Positions 54,167 through 61,029 of a stretch of DNA of 61,029 nucleotides are shown here, one piece after another. The notes below the pieces were generated by a model. The model was not told where the DNA came from. It saw only the letters and a program-made list of their open reading frames with translations, and did not search any database. Position 1 is the first letter of the stretch; the number at the start of each line of letters is the position of its first letter. The position numbers and the translations under genes are program-made. Source of the DNA: Archaeoglobus sp. JdFR-24 (GTDB taxonomy: Archaea; Halobacteriota; Archaeoglobi; Archaeoglobales; Archaeoglobaceae); contig MTML01000048.1 in assembly GCA_002011215.1 (NCBI GenBank), forward strand, positions 13 to 61,041, given 5' to 3'.

Positions 54167-55471
54167 CTATTTCTGGTTTAGATATCCCTCAAAGAGTATG
54201 TAATCTGGTTTCTTTGTGAGATATCTTTTTACCCCATCATCCCAGTAGAGGTTTGGACCACCTATTATAATGACTTTGCTTTCCGGGATTGTGGGTGTGA
54301 GAGTGAGCTCTCTACAAAGTATCTGGCCGATTGGTATAATTTTGGTCTCTTTTCCGGCAAATACGACCGAATCTATATAAATTGGGAGGGTGGTAGTTGA
54401 ATTTCGAATTAACCGTAACCCGTTGGAAATGTTCACTTTAAAATCCAGTTTTCCAAGTTTAAGGCTTCCAATTACATTATCGTTTTCTAGGCTAATAGTG
54501 GCTTCAGTATTTGGAGTTGAACCAACTCTGATGAACTTCTCAAGGTTTAGTATTATAGTGGAATTTCCATTTCTGACATTAAAGATACTCCCTCTCAGGT
54601 TGCTATCGAAGTCTACATGATATACTTCTCCCCCAGTCAGCCACACCTCTTTTGAGAAATTTTTCTTCACATCGCCAGTAAATTCTACGGTAATAAATGA
54701 TTTTTTGGGAATCAACCCCGTAAATCGAATATCAAATTCGACTTCCAGACAATCATAGTGTATTCCCAGCAATTCGACATCCGAATCGATTAAAACATCA
54801 GCCTCTTTTTTCAGAGCATATTGCGCAGCAACACTTCCATTTTGAAGAACGTTTCTGGTACCAGTGGCTACAACCTTGTATTTTGTGCCTTCATTAATGC
54901 CTTTAATCGAAAATTTTGTGGAGAATCTTTCAACAATCTCTGAGCTATCCAGGCTATCTGAATCATTAACGGCTCTGGCAGTCCATACTAATCTTCTCTC
55001 TAAAACCCCTCCAGATTCATTGAGGAGTGTTAATTCCCATCTTCCGAATTCTTCGGGAAGATTTGTCTCAAAAAGGACTTCAAGAATTACATTCCACTTT
55101 CCTGTCGTACGATTCAGTTCGGCGTAGTCAGGCAGAACAATTAAGCGAGAAAAAGGCTCAAACTTTACAGTATTTTCTTCCCCCTCATCGGACTGTACAG
55201 TATCCTCTTCTAAATTTTTGGAATCCTCAGAACTGGCTTTACTCTTTGGGGTCGTTATATTAATATTATCTCCGACTCTATTTTCTTCAATATTCTGGGC
55301 ATTGTTCTTTGAAGTATTGCTTTTCTCATCTCCGGAAGATATGAAAGGTATCTTTTTAGCAATATCGTTAAGGGATGGAAAGTTGGGTGAAGGAGCAGAA
55401 CAGCCGGAAAGGAAGATGTTAAAAACAATAAAAGCTAACAACAATAATTTTATTTTTGGTGTTTTTCTCAT
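54167..55471 (-). CDS. Large lipoprotein, unknown
   Basis: About 434 residues from ATG 55471 (frame extends to 55528). Signal helix KIKLLLLAFIVFNIFLSGC with lipobox Cys near 22, a low-complexity linker to about 110 (Asn, Ser, Glu, Lys rich), then mostly beta segments such as WELTLLNESGGVLERR and LKLGKLDFKVNISNGLRLIR. This resembles extracellular beta-sandwich domains. It lies upstream (divergent) of an ABC exporter. Function unknown. Confidence 0.7.
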   Translation of the reverse strand: MRKTPKIKLLLLAFIVFNIFLSGCSAPSPNFPSLNDIAKKIPFISSGDEKSNTSKNNAQNIEENRVGDNINITTPKSKASSEDSKNLEEDTVQSDEGEENTVKFEPFSRLIVLPDYAELNRTTGKWNVILEVLFETNLPEEFGRWELTLLNESGGVLERRLVWTARAVNDSDSLDSSEIVERFSTKFSIKGINEGTKYKVVATGTRNVLQNGSVAAQYALKKEADVLIDSDVELLGIHYDCLEVEFDIRFTGLIPKKSFITVEFTGDVKKNFSKEVWLTGGEVYHVDFDSNLRGSIFNVRNGNSTIILNLEKFIRVGSTPNTEATISLENDNVIGSLKLGKLDFKVNISNGLRLIRNSTTTLPIYIDSVVFAGKETKIIPIGQILCRELTLTPTIPESKVIIIGGPNLYWDDGVKRYLTKKPDYILFEGYLNQK

Positions 55472-55711
55472 TTCTGATCTTGACTTGGATTCAGAATACA
55501 TTCTTTCAACCCAACTAATAATTCGCAAATGTGATTAAAAAGTTATCTTAATTCAATGATGACTCTTACTTATGGGGAGGATAAGTTGGCGGATGTTATA
55601 TTTGTCTTCGGTAAAAATAAAAGGATAGTGGAGTGAAGGACTTATGGAGATAAATATTTCAACACTCTAAAAAGGTGAAATTTAGGAGTATGGCAGGAGG
55701 AAGCTTGCGTT

Positions 55712-56692
55712 ATGGGCGAAACTCTCATAAAAACAGAAAGATTGAGAAAGGTTTTTGGGGACTTTACTGCTGTTGATGATATATCTTTTGAAGTGTATAA
55801 AGGCGAGGTTTTTGGAATTCTTGGTCCAAATGGGGCAGGAAAAACGACTCTCATTAAAATGCTCTCAACACTACTTCACCCAACTTCGGGCAGGGCCTTT
55901 GTTGCGGGCTTTAACATCTCTGAAAGACCTGGTGATGTGAGGAAGAATATTGGGATGGTTTTTCAGGAACCGACACTTGATATTGAACTTACTGCAAGAG
56001 AAAATCTGGATTTTCATGCCAGACTTTATGGAATGGATAGACGGAAAAGGGAAGAGAGGATAAAAGAAGTTCTTGAAATCGTCGATCTCGGTGAAAAGGC
56101 CGATGAACTGGTAAAGAAGTTCAGTGGAGGTATGCAGAGAAGGCTTGAAATTGCAAGAGGTCTCATGCACTCTCCAAAGGTCCTTTTTCTTGATGAACCA
56201 ACTCTCGGCCTAGATGCCCAGACAAGAAGGAAGATATGGGAATACATAAATCAGCTCAAGGAGAAGCGGGAAACTACGATTATCCTCACAACTCATTATA
56301 TTGAGGAGGCTGAAAGTCTGTGTGATAGGGTTGCTATAATTGATCACGGCAGGATTATAGCCATAGACACTCCTGGGAAGTTAAAGGGAAGAGTTGGAGA
56401 AGACACAATCTCTCTCGTAGCAGATAATCTCGAAAGACTTGCGAAATTACTGGAACCCTTAGACGGAATCAGGGTCGTGAAGGTTACAGAAAATCTGCTT
56501 ATAAGTGTGAGTGATGGGGAGCGCATCATCCCAGAAATATTCTCAATTGCACAGGAAAATAATATAAAAATCAGTTCAATCAATCTCAAAAAATCCACCC
56601 TTGAGGATGTTTTTATTCTCATGACAGGAAGAAAAATCAGAGATAATTCTGATGGTAAACTGTGGCATGTTATGAGAACTCGAAGACGCTGA
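55712..56692 (+). CDS. ABC exporter ATPase, DrrA type
   Basis: 326-residue ATPase of the daunorubicin-resistance/ABC-2 group. Walker A GPNGAGKTTLIKML near 39-52, signature FSGGMQRRLEIARGL, Walker B VLFLDEPTLGLDAQ, H-loop LTTHYIEEAESL. The C-terminal 90 residues are the DrrA-type extension ending IKISSINLKKSTLEDVFILM, near 290-310. Makes an exporter with the permease 13 nt downstream. Substrate unknown. Confidence 0.93.
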   Translation: MGETLIKTERLRKVFGDFTAVDDISFEVYKGEVFGILGPNGAGKTTLIKMLSTLLHPTSGRAFVAGFNISERPGDVRKNIGMVFQEPTLDIELTARENLDFHARLYGMDRRKREERIKEVLEIVDLGEKADELVKKFSGGMQRRLEIARGLMHSPKVLFLDEPTLGLDAQTRRKIWEYINQLKEKRETTIILTTHYIEEAESLCDRVAIIDHGRIIAIDTPGKLKGRVGEDTISLVADNLERLAKLLEPLDGIRVVKVTENLLISVSDGERIIPEIFSIAQENNIKISSINLKKSTLEDVFILMTGRKIRDNSDGKLWHVMRTRRR

Positions 56693-56705
56693 TGGAGGAT
56701 TAGGT

Positions 56706-57467
56706 ATGGTAGAGGTTAATGGCATTTATGTTCTCTGGTTAAGAGACATTAAAAGATATGTACGGGCGAGAAGCAGAATAATAGGATCACTTGGTATGCC
56801 GATCTTCTTTCTAGCCTTTCTTGGAATGGGGTTTAGAAGAGCTCAAATCCCCTCGCTACCAGCAGAGATATCATATATAGATTTCCTTGCTCCAGGTGTG
56901 GTTTCGATGGTGGTACTATTCACTGGGACATTTTCTGGCATATCTATAGTATGGGACAGACAGTTCGGTTTTCTCAGAGAAATCATGGTCTCACCCGTTA
57001 GCAGAACAACCATAGCCCTCGGAAGAACTCTCGGAGGGGCTACGACTGCAATATTTCAGGGTATGCTTATGCTGATTGTTAGCCTTATAGTTGGATTCAG
57101 ACCGGATCCAGTTGGAACTCTCTCCTCGCTTGTATTCATGACTCTGATCGCCATATCCTTCACAGGGCTTGGAATCGCCATTTCGACCCTGATGGAGGAC
57201 ATTCACGGTTTTCAGCTTGTTGTGAACTTCTTTGTATTCCCCATATTCTTTTTGTCTGGTGCCCTCTTTCCTATCACGGAATTTCCTACATGGTTAAAAG
57301 TAGTATCATACCTCAATCCGCTCAGCTACGGCGTCGATGGTATGAGATGGAGCCTCATAGGCTTTTCAGAGTTCAATCCGATTTTAGATTTTGCAATACT
57401 TACTGCTTTTAGCATTGGCATTATATTTCTGTCAACCTTCATTTTTGAGAGGACGGAAGTTGGATGA
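56706..57467 (+). CDS. ABC-2 type permease, DrrB type
   Basis: 253 residues with six hydrophobic segments. The ABC-2 signature includes FLREIMVSPVSRTTIALGRT near 92-111 and FPITEFPTWLKVVSYLNPLS near 196-215. Partner of the preceding ATPase. Confidence 0.92.
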   Translation: MVEVNGIYVLWLRDIKRYVRARSRIIGSLGMPIFFLAFLGMGFRRAQIPSLPAEISYIDFLAPGVVSMVVLFTGTFSGISIVWDRQFGFLREIMVSPVSRTTIALGRTLGGATTAIFQGMLMLIVSLIVGFRPDPVGTLSSLVFMTLIAISFTGLGIAISTLMEDIHGFQLVVNFFVFPIFFLSGALFPITEFPTWLKVVSYLNPLSYGVDGMRWSLIGFSEFNPILDFAILTAFSIGIIFLSTFIFERTEVG

Positions 57468-57620
57468 ACTGGCTGATGAAGGTACAGTCTGGAGGAAAAC
57501 TGGATGGATGATCAGAATAATAGATGATATCCACTATATTACTATATTAATGACCGCTTTGGATCACTTTGGATCGCATCTAAAATACTTAAAAGGCTGA
57601 TCTAAAATACCTAAAAACTT

Positions 57621-57628
57621 TAAATATA
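57621..57628 (+). promoter_or_regulatory. TATA box of the small wHTH gene
   Basis: TAAATATA, 28 nt before the ATG at 57649. This spacing implies a leaderless mRNA, or nearly so. Confidence 0.55.
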
Positions 57629-57648
57629 TTATATGTATACGGTGTAGC

Positions 57649-57948
57649 ATGGTCTTGAAAAAACTTAAACAAGAATCTGAAATAGCACTCAGACATCTTC
57701 TTGTGCTGCATACTGTCAAGAAAAATCAGCCTATTGGAATTTTCAAGCTTGCAGAAGTAATGAACATGCCTAAGCACAAGATAAGGTACTCACTTAGAGT
57801 TCTAGAGCAATCCGGGATAATAGAGCCGACTCAGTATGGGGCAGTCTTAAAGGAAGGGGCAGACAGGGAAATATCAAAACTGAGAGAAGAAATAAAAGAA
57901 ATAATGAAAAATGTTGAAATGGTTCACCAAAAGCTGAATGACCTTTAG
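57649..57948 (+). CDS. Winged-helix regulator with C-terminal coiled coil
   Basis: 99 residues: an N-terminal winged helix (ALRHLLVLHTVKKNQPIGIF, then MNMPKHKIRYSLRVLEQSG) and a C-terminal helix from about 70 (REISKLREEIKEIMKNVEMV) that can form a dimer coiled coil. Lies 180 nt after the exporter permease but with its own TATA box. Target unknown. Confidence 0.8.
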   Translation: MVLKKLKQESEIALRHLLVLHTVKKNQPIGIFKLAEVMNMPKHKIRYSLRVLEQSGIIEPTQYGAVLKEGADREISKLREEIKEIMKNVEMVHQKLNDL

Positions 57949-57989
57949 TTATCTGAACTCAATTCCACTTTTATTCATTTTAATATTTA

Positions 57990-58193
57990 TTATTCAACAA
58001 CTTCAGCAAAAGCGTATTTTCTAAGAACCTTAGTTATCCTGACGTTAACCTCATCATCCACATTGGTTCCTGGAACAAAGACTACAAATCCGCTTATCCT
58101 GGCTATACCGTCTCCACTGCTACCCAATGCCTCTATTTTTACGCTCCTTACGTCTCCGACCTCTATGGGAGGTCGCCTATCAAATTCATTCAA
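57990..58193 (-). CDS. TRAM-domain protein
   Basis: A 67-residue single TRAM domain, a small RNA-binding OB-like fold. VGDVRSVKIEALGSSGDGIA at 12-31 and FVVFVPGTNVDDEVNVRIT at about 36-54. Stand-alone TRAM proteins are common in methanogens and Archaeoglobales and act as RNA chaperones. Convergent with the wHTH gene (41 nt apart). Confidence 0.92.
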   Translation of the reverse strand: MNEFDRRPPIEVGDVRSVKIEALGSSGDGIARISGFVVFVPGTNVDDEVNVRITKVLRKYAFAEVVE

Positions 58194-58556
58194 ATTTTAC
58201 ACCTCCAAATTTTAATTTCTTAGACTCTTTTCGGGAGATATATAAAAGTTATGGTCAATATCTTAAAATTAAATTTATTAGACGCGTTTATAAAATTAAT
58301 ACTCGAATGCTCAGGGCAAATGGTAACTATTGGAAGCACCATAATGTTTCTTCACCTAGTACCGTTCTGCAGTAAACTCTTAGAAGCTTCACATCTGTTT
58401 ATTTTAATGGCGAGTGTTGGATTTACGTTTATGGAACATGTATGGCCTAATATGCCTAAAATGTACACTTGTTTGAAGCCTACTACTCAGCACTTCTGTA
58501 AAAATTAATAAAATAAAAACCAAAACATCTTGTGTAAAACCATATACTGAATTACG
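58194..58556. other. Intergenic stretch, no supported gene
   Basis: 363 nt. The right side of the TRAM gene promoter lies here. A plus-strand frame at 58251-58508 is hydrophobic and lacks a ribosome site or family resemblance, so I do not call it a gene. Confidence 0.5.
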
Positions 58557-59120
58557 TTAAATAACGATTTCGGGATTGTAAGTGATGAAATAGTATATTG
58601 AGAACGCTACAGAGAAAACAAGAAAGGCATACTTTAGCTTTTCAAAGTTTATCGCTCTGAACAGGTATTTGAAAATACCTTCACCATATAATCTGTTTTT
58701 CTGTATCACTGCAAGCATAAAAGTCACGCCAACCATGCTCGAAAGAACCCCAACCATGAGCAGTGGCTTTATATAATATGCCAGAGTTAAAAATATCCCA
58801 CCTCCTGCAATAAGCCCACTGCTTCCTACAATGGGTAGAACATCTGTAACATGGTGCAGGCAGCATGCAATCATGCTTCCAGCCGACATACCTCCTGATG
58901 CAGCAACTTGACCTTTGCATGATATGTTAAACTGCCTCACATGTGAATATAGAAACATTTGAAGGCCAAAACCTGTTGCTATAGCAAGAATATAGCTCCA
59001 GTACATTCTAAATTGAATAAAAGCATATTCCCACCCTGAGGCAAGTGAGGTAACTCCAAAATAAAACAACAACATGGAAGAAAAGGAGATTACCCCGTAA
59101 ATAATTCTCCTGTCTATCAT
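58557..59120 (-). CDS. Membrane protein, possible metal-linked family
   Basis: About 187 residues with five to six hydrophobic segments. The middle carries MIACCLHHVTDVLPIVGSSG near 84-103, a Cys-Cys-x-His-His cluster within a membrane segment that could bind a metal. I recall this pattern in short membrane proteins of thermophiles near metal genes, but cannot name the family. ATG 59120 overlaps the previous gene's stop (ATGA), so the two are coupled. Confidence 0.75.
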   Translation of the reverse strand: MIDRRIIYGVISFSSMLLFYFGVTSLASGWEYAFIQFRMYWSYILAIATGFGLQMFLYSHVRQFNISCKGQVAASGGMSAGSMIACCLHHVTDVLPIVGSSGLIAGGGIFLTLAYYIKPLLMVGVLSSMVGVTFMLAVIQKNRLYGEGIFKYLFRAINFEKLKYAFLVFSVAFSIYYFITYNPEIVI

Positions 59121-59581
59121 AATTTCCACTCAAAAACCCTGTCTTTTTCTATTCCAGCTATCACCAGCTTAAACGAACCCGAACTCTTTATTTCCTGCAA
59201 CGCCTCACTGGTAAATTCAAGTTCACCTCTCCTGTGGTGTCCCCACGACTGTGAACTCTCACTCCATTTTACGGGAGTGAAAACCTTCCCATTAACCTCA
59301 AGCTTTGAAAGATTAAGGATATCGTATTCAAAGAGGTCTCCCCAGTGGGTGTCAAGAGCAATGTAGAATGTTGCATTCTTTGATTTTACCTTTGGATTGA
59401 GATAGATCGCTGTCACTACTATTCTTTCCCCATAATCAACTTTTTTGAACTCTTCAAGATCTAATGAATCGCTTTTAGTATTATCTCGGTTACCTGTAAA
59501 TCCTTGATTAAGTAAAAAGAACCCTATTAAAGCACCTACCAGCAACGCAACAACCAATATTATAATTTCATTCCTTTTCAT
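59117..59581 (-). CDS. Secreted/anchored protein, partner of the membrane protein
   Basis: 154 residues: one N-terminal transmembrane/signal segment (EIIILVVALLVGALIGFFLL), then an outside beta-rich domain. The domain holds KNATFYIALDTHWGDLFEYD near 69-88 and SSQSWGHHRRGELEF near 110-124. The HH, His and Met/Asp-rich surroundings could hold a metal. Translationally coupled to the membrane protein gene that follows. Family not named. Confidence 0.7.
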   Translation of the reverse strand: MKRNEIIILVVALLVGALIGFFLLNQGFTGNRDNTKSDSLDLEEFKKVDYGERIVVTAIYLNPKVKSKNATFYIALDTHWGDLFEYDILNLSKLEVNGKVFTPVKWSESSQSWGHHRRGELEFTSEALQEIKSSGSFKLVIAGIEKDRVFEWKL

Positions 59582-59718
59582 GATTTACATCAAGTGTAAA
59601 ACAACTATATAAAATTTTCTATTACTCTTCAAAAATTAAATAAATTTAATTGAGTAAATTTTACTTATAAATTTAAAAATAAAAAATAAAAAAACTAAAT
59701 TCTCAAACCCTCTATTTG

Positions 59719-60183
59719 TCAGTGCCCCATTGGCATTCCATATCCCATCATAGGCATTCTATACGTCATTGGATATTGCCACTGTCCTCCATAGCGTTGG
59801 TAGTTTGGCTGTTGAGGGTATGGTTGTTGGGGATATGGTTGTTGATAATTCGACTGGGGATATGTGTAGTTTCCATTCTGATCTGCTGGCTGGTAGTTGT
59901 AATTGTAATTTCCTGGAGGGGCAGATCCGTATCCCATCATCGACATCATTTGGTTCATCATAGATCCCATCATCGACATCATTTGGTTCATCATAGATCC
60001 CATCATCGACATCATTTGGTTCATCATTCCACCCATACCCATGCCACCCATCGACATCCTGTAGCCATTATCATTCCATCCAACCGGGCTGGCAGTTGCT
60101 GTGTATACAGTTGCAGTGTATATCACTGCTATTGCAGCAACTGCTGCAAGGGCAATTCCTGCTTTCTTCCAATCCAATCGCAT
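59719..60183 (-). CDS. Met-rich secreted repeat protein, possible copper binder
   Basis: About 154 residues from ATG 60183 (frame extends to 60195). An N-terminal hydrophobic segment (AGIALAAVAAIAVIYTATVY) exports or anchors it. Then a Met-rich stretch with MMNQMMSMMGS three times in a row (near 55-87), encoded by a 33-bp DNA repeat. The rest is Pro, Gln, Tyr and Asn rich (QQPYPQQPYPQQP). Met clusters outside the cell bind Cu(I) in other proteins. The opposite-strand His-rich frame is only a shadow. Confidence 0.8.
   Translation of the reverse strand: MRLDWKKAGIALAAVAAIAVIYTATVYTATASPVGWNDNGYRMSMGGMGMGGMMNQMMSMMGSMMNQMMSMMGSMMNQMMSMMGYGSAPPGNYNYNYQPADQNGNYTYPQSNYQQPYPQQPYPQQPNYQRYGGQWQYPMTYRMPMMGYGMPMGH
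59933..60027. repeat. 33-bp tandem repeat in the Met-rich gene
   Basis: Unit of 33 bp repeated 2.9 times without mismatches (59933-59965, 59966-59998, 59999-60027). Encodes MMNQMMSMMGS. Exact repeats in coding DNA suggest recent expansion. Confidence 0.85.
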
Positions 60184-60921
60184 CACCTCACTCAATGATT
60201 ATTCTCGGAAGCAAAGGATGTTACCACTTAAAACGTAATGCAAAAAAGACAGGAGACGTTTCAGTATGTTCTAAAGAGACTGGGCATGTTTCATTTTGTT
60301 GATATAAGCAATGAAAACAGTTAATAAGCAGATAGAATAATTTTCGCCCTTATTTAGGGGGATGGCTTTGAGATCACTCGAAAGAATGTATTAAGCTTGA
60401 AAACATATCGATTTTAGTTAACACTTCTGCTTTTCAGCAACTCGTTGCGATAAATATGGTGCGTGGACACATGACAAACATGATCACTCTTTCGGCATCT
60501 TTCTCAGTAAACATCACAAGTCTGATGTGTTGTGGATGATGGACGTGTTTGTATGCTCTGATTAGTCATCAGTTCGTCCCAGTATTTTTTCACCAGCACA
60601 ACTATCAACCCAAATAGATTTACGCAAATTTAGTAAATATGGGTAAATTAGCAAACTAACATCAACAATATGTTTCTACTGAGCACTATGTCAAGGAATT
60701 ATCAAGATTACACTTAAAGGAAAGTGGAATCTCAAATTGAGGAAGGGAAAAAAATTCAGCGTAAAAGGGAAATAAAATAATGTATGTGGACACTATACAT
60801 CGATTGTATAATTGAAGTTTCAACTTTAAATTCCATCGTTGTTTTTCTGTCATTAGGAATATACTGCGATGGGTAGCTTGTTTACCCTTATAGCAAATCC
60901 ATGTCTGATATCTATCTATAT
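60184..60921. other. Noncoding stretch with possible gene remains
   Basis: About 740 nt with no intact gene. On the minus strand, 60590-60560 reads KKYWDELMTNQ and, in another frame after two stops, 60548-60445 reads RAYKHVHHPQHIRLVMFTEK and on to MFVMC before a stop. This may be a decayed gene but no family is recognised. An 82-codon minus frame (60686-60934) has no protein character. Confidence 0.4.
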
Positions 60922-61029
60922 TTAACCACAGCAACCATGCTTCATCGCATTCTTCCCGTTTACATACTTATCCGGGCTCTCATCAAAAGCCTTCTTGCAG
61001 CTGGGAGAGCAGAAATAGTAGACTTTACC
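60922..61029 (-). CDS. YHS-domain protein, 5' end cut off
   Basis: The last 35 codons of a gene that enters from the right edge: GKVYYFCSPSCKKAFDESPD, then KYVNGKNAMKHGCCG and stop. C-x3-C followed by AFxxxPDKYV is the YHS/TRASH metal-binding domain, found alone, in copper ATPases and in metal regulators. The GCCG end adds two cysteines. Together with the Met-rich gene cluster it suggests a metal locus. Confidence 0.8.
   Translation of the reverse strand, partial: GKVYYFCSPSCKKAFDESPDKYVNGKNAMKHGCCG

Noticed and set aside
58251..58508. 85-codon hydrophobic frame
   Set aside because: No ribosome site, no family resemblance; lies in an AT-rich intergenic stretch where chance hydrophobic frames are common.
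59716..60198. His-rich plus-strand frame of 160 codons
   Set aside because: It is the reverse complement of the Met-rich gene: ATG repeats read as CAT. The minus-strand protein has a signal segment and a start context, the plus-strand one does not.

Overview
The window is chromosomal DNA of a euryarchaeon, most probably one of the Archaeoglobales (Archaeoglobus, Geoglobus or Ferroglobus type). The informational genes are archaeal: TFE, archaeal DnaG, PriS with Gins51, L44e, S27e, an Archaeoglobus-style fused tRNA-splicing endonuclease and an archaeal-type Ogg. It also has C1/F420 markers (MfnB for methanofuran, a COG1411 HisA-like protein, F420H2:NADP oxidoreductase) and a tRNA-Trp whose intron is a C/D guide RNA. 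Several genes have a TATA box 24-28 nt before the start codon and no room for a leader. No rRNA operon and no CRISPR array were seen.

Layout. (1) 1-11948, minus strand: a type I restriction-modification operon, hsdM > AlbA_2/Schlafen-like gene > RloC/PrrC-like anticodon-nuclease ATPase > hsdS > DUF262/GmrSD-like nuclease > hsdR. HsdR runs off the left edge. A 21-codon copy of the hsdS start lies just upstream of the RloC-like gene, which looks like the scar of an insertion. (2) 12-13.3 kb: a decaying strip with a pyridoxamine-phosphate-oxidase-like pseudogene. (3) 13.2-40.3 kb: ordinary metabolic and informational genes (ilvC, nth, prs, COG1411, mfnB, a PhoU/TrkA-C regulator, endA, trpS, a PfkB kinase, CoA-disulfide reductase, an SsuABC-like transporter with its regulator, tfe, dnaG, priS-gins51-rpl44e-rps27e, ogg, apgM, a bactofilin-like protein, a YchF-type GTPase, hisG, a c-type cytochrome, amrS). 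(4) 40.7-44.5 kb: tRNA-Trp with its guide-RNA intron, then an accessory strip (small membrane protein, NfeD-like, cupin, a thioredoxin-fold pseudogene, methyltransferase, another membrane protein). It is bracketed by two inverted sequences that look like right ends/omegaRNA remnants of IS200/IS605-TnpB elements, with no transposase left. (5) 45-58.2 kb: livKHMGF, stand-alone LigD phosphoesterase, Fno, malic enzyme, an RHH regulator, hisH, a drug-type ABC exporter and small regulators. (6) 58.5-61 kb, minus strand: a membrane protein, a secreted protein, a Met-rich secreted protein with 11-residue repeats, and the end of a YHS-domain protein; together these suggest metal (perhaps copper) handling.

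Genes that work together. EndA, TrpS and the intron-bearing tRNA-Trp all lie in this window: the enzyme that removes the intron, the synthetase that charges the product, and the RNA that (by base-pairing rules) guides methylation of positions 34 and 39. The restriction operon combines DNA restriction with a probable tRNA-cleaving back-up and a second nuclease.

The observations I rate highest are the substrate-binding protein at 26467-27510, whose two lobes are in the reverse of the usual order (a probable circular permutation); the insertion scar in the restriction operon; the inverted IS605/omegaRNA-like pair; and the Met-rich protein cluster. All functions are from reading the sequence without database searches.
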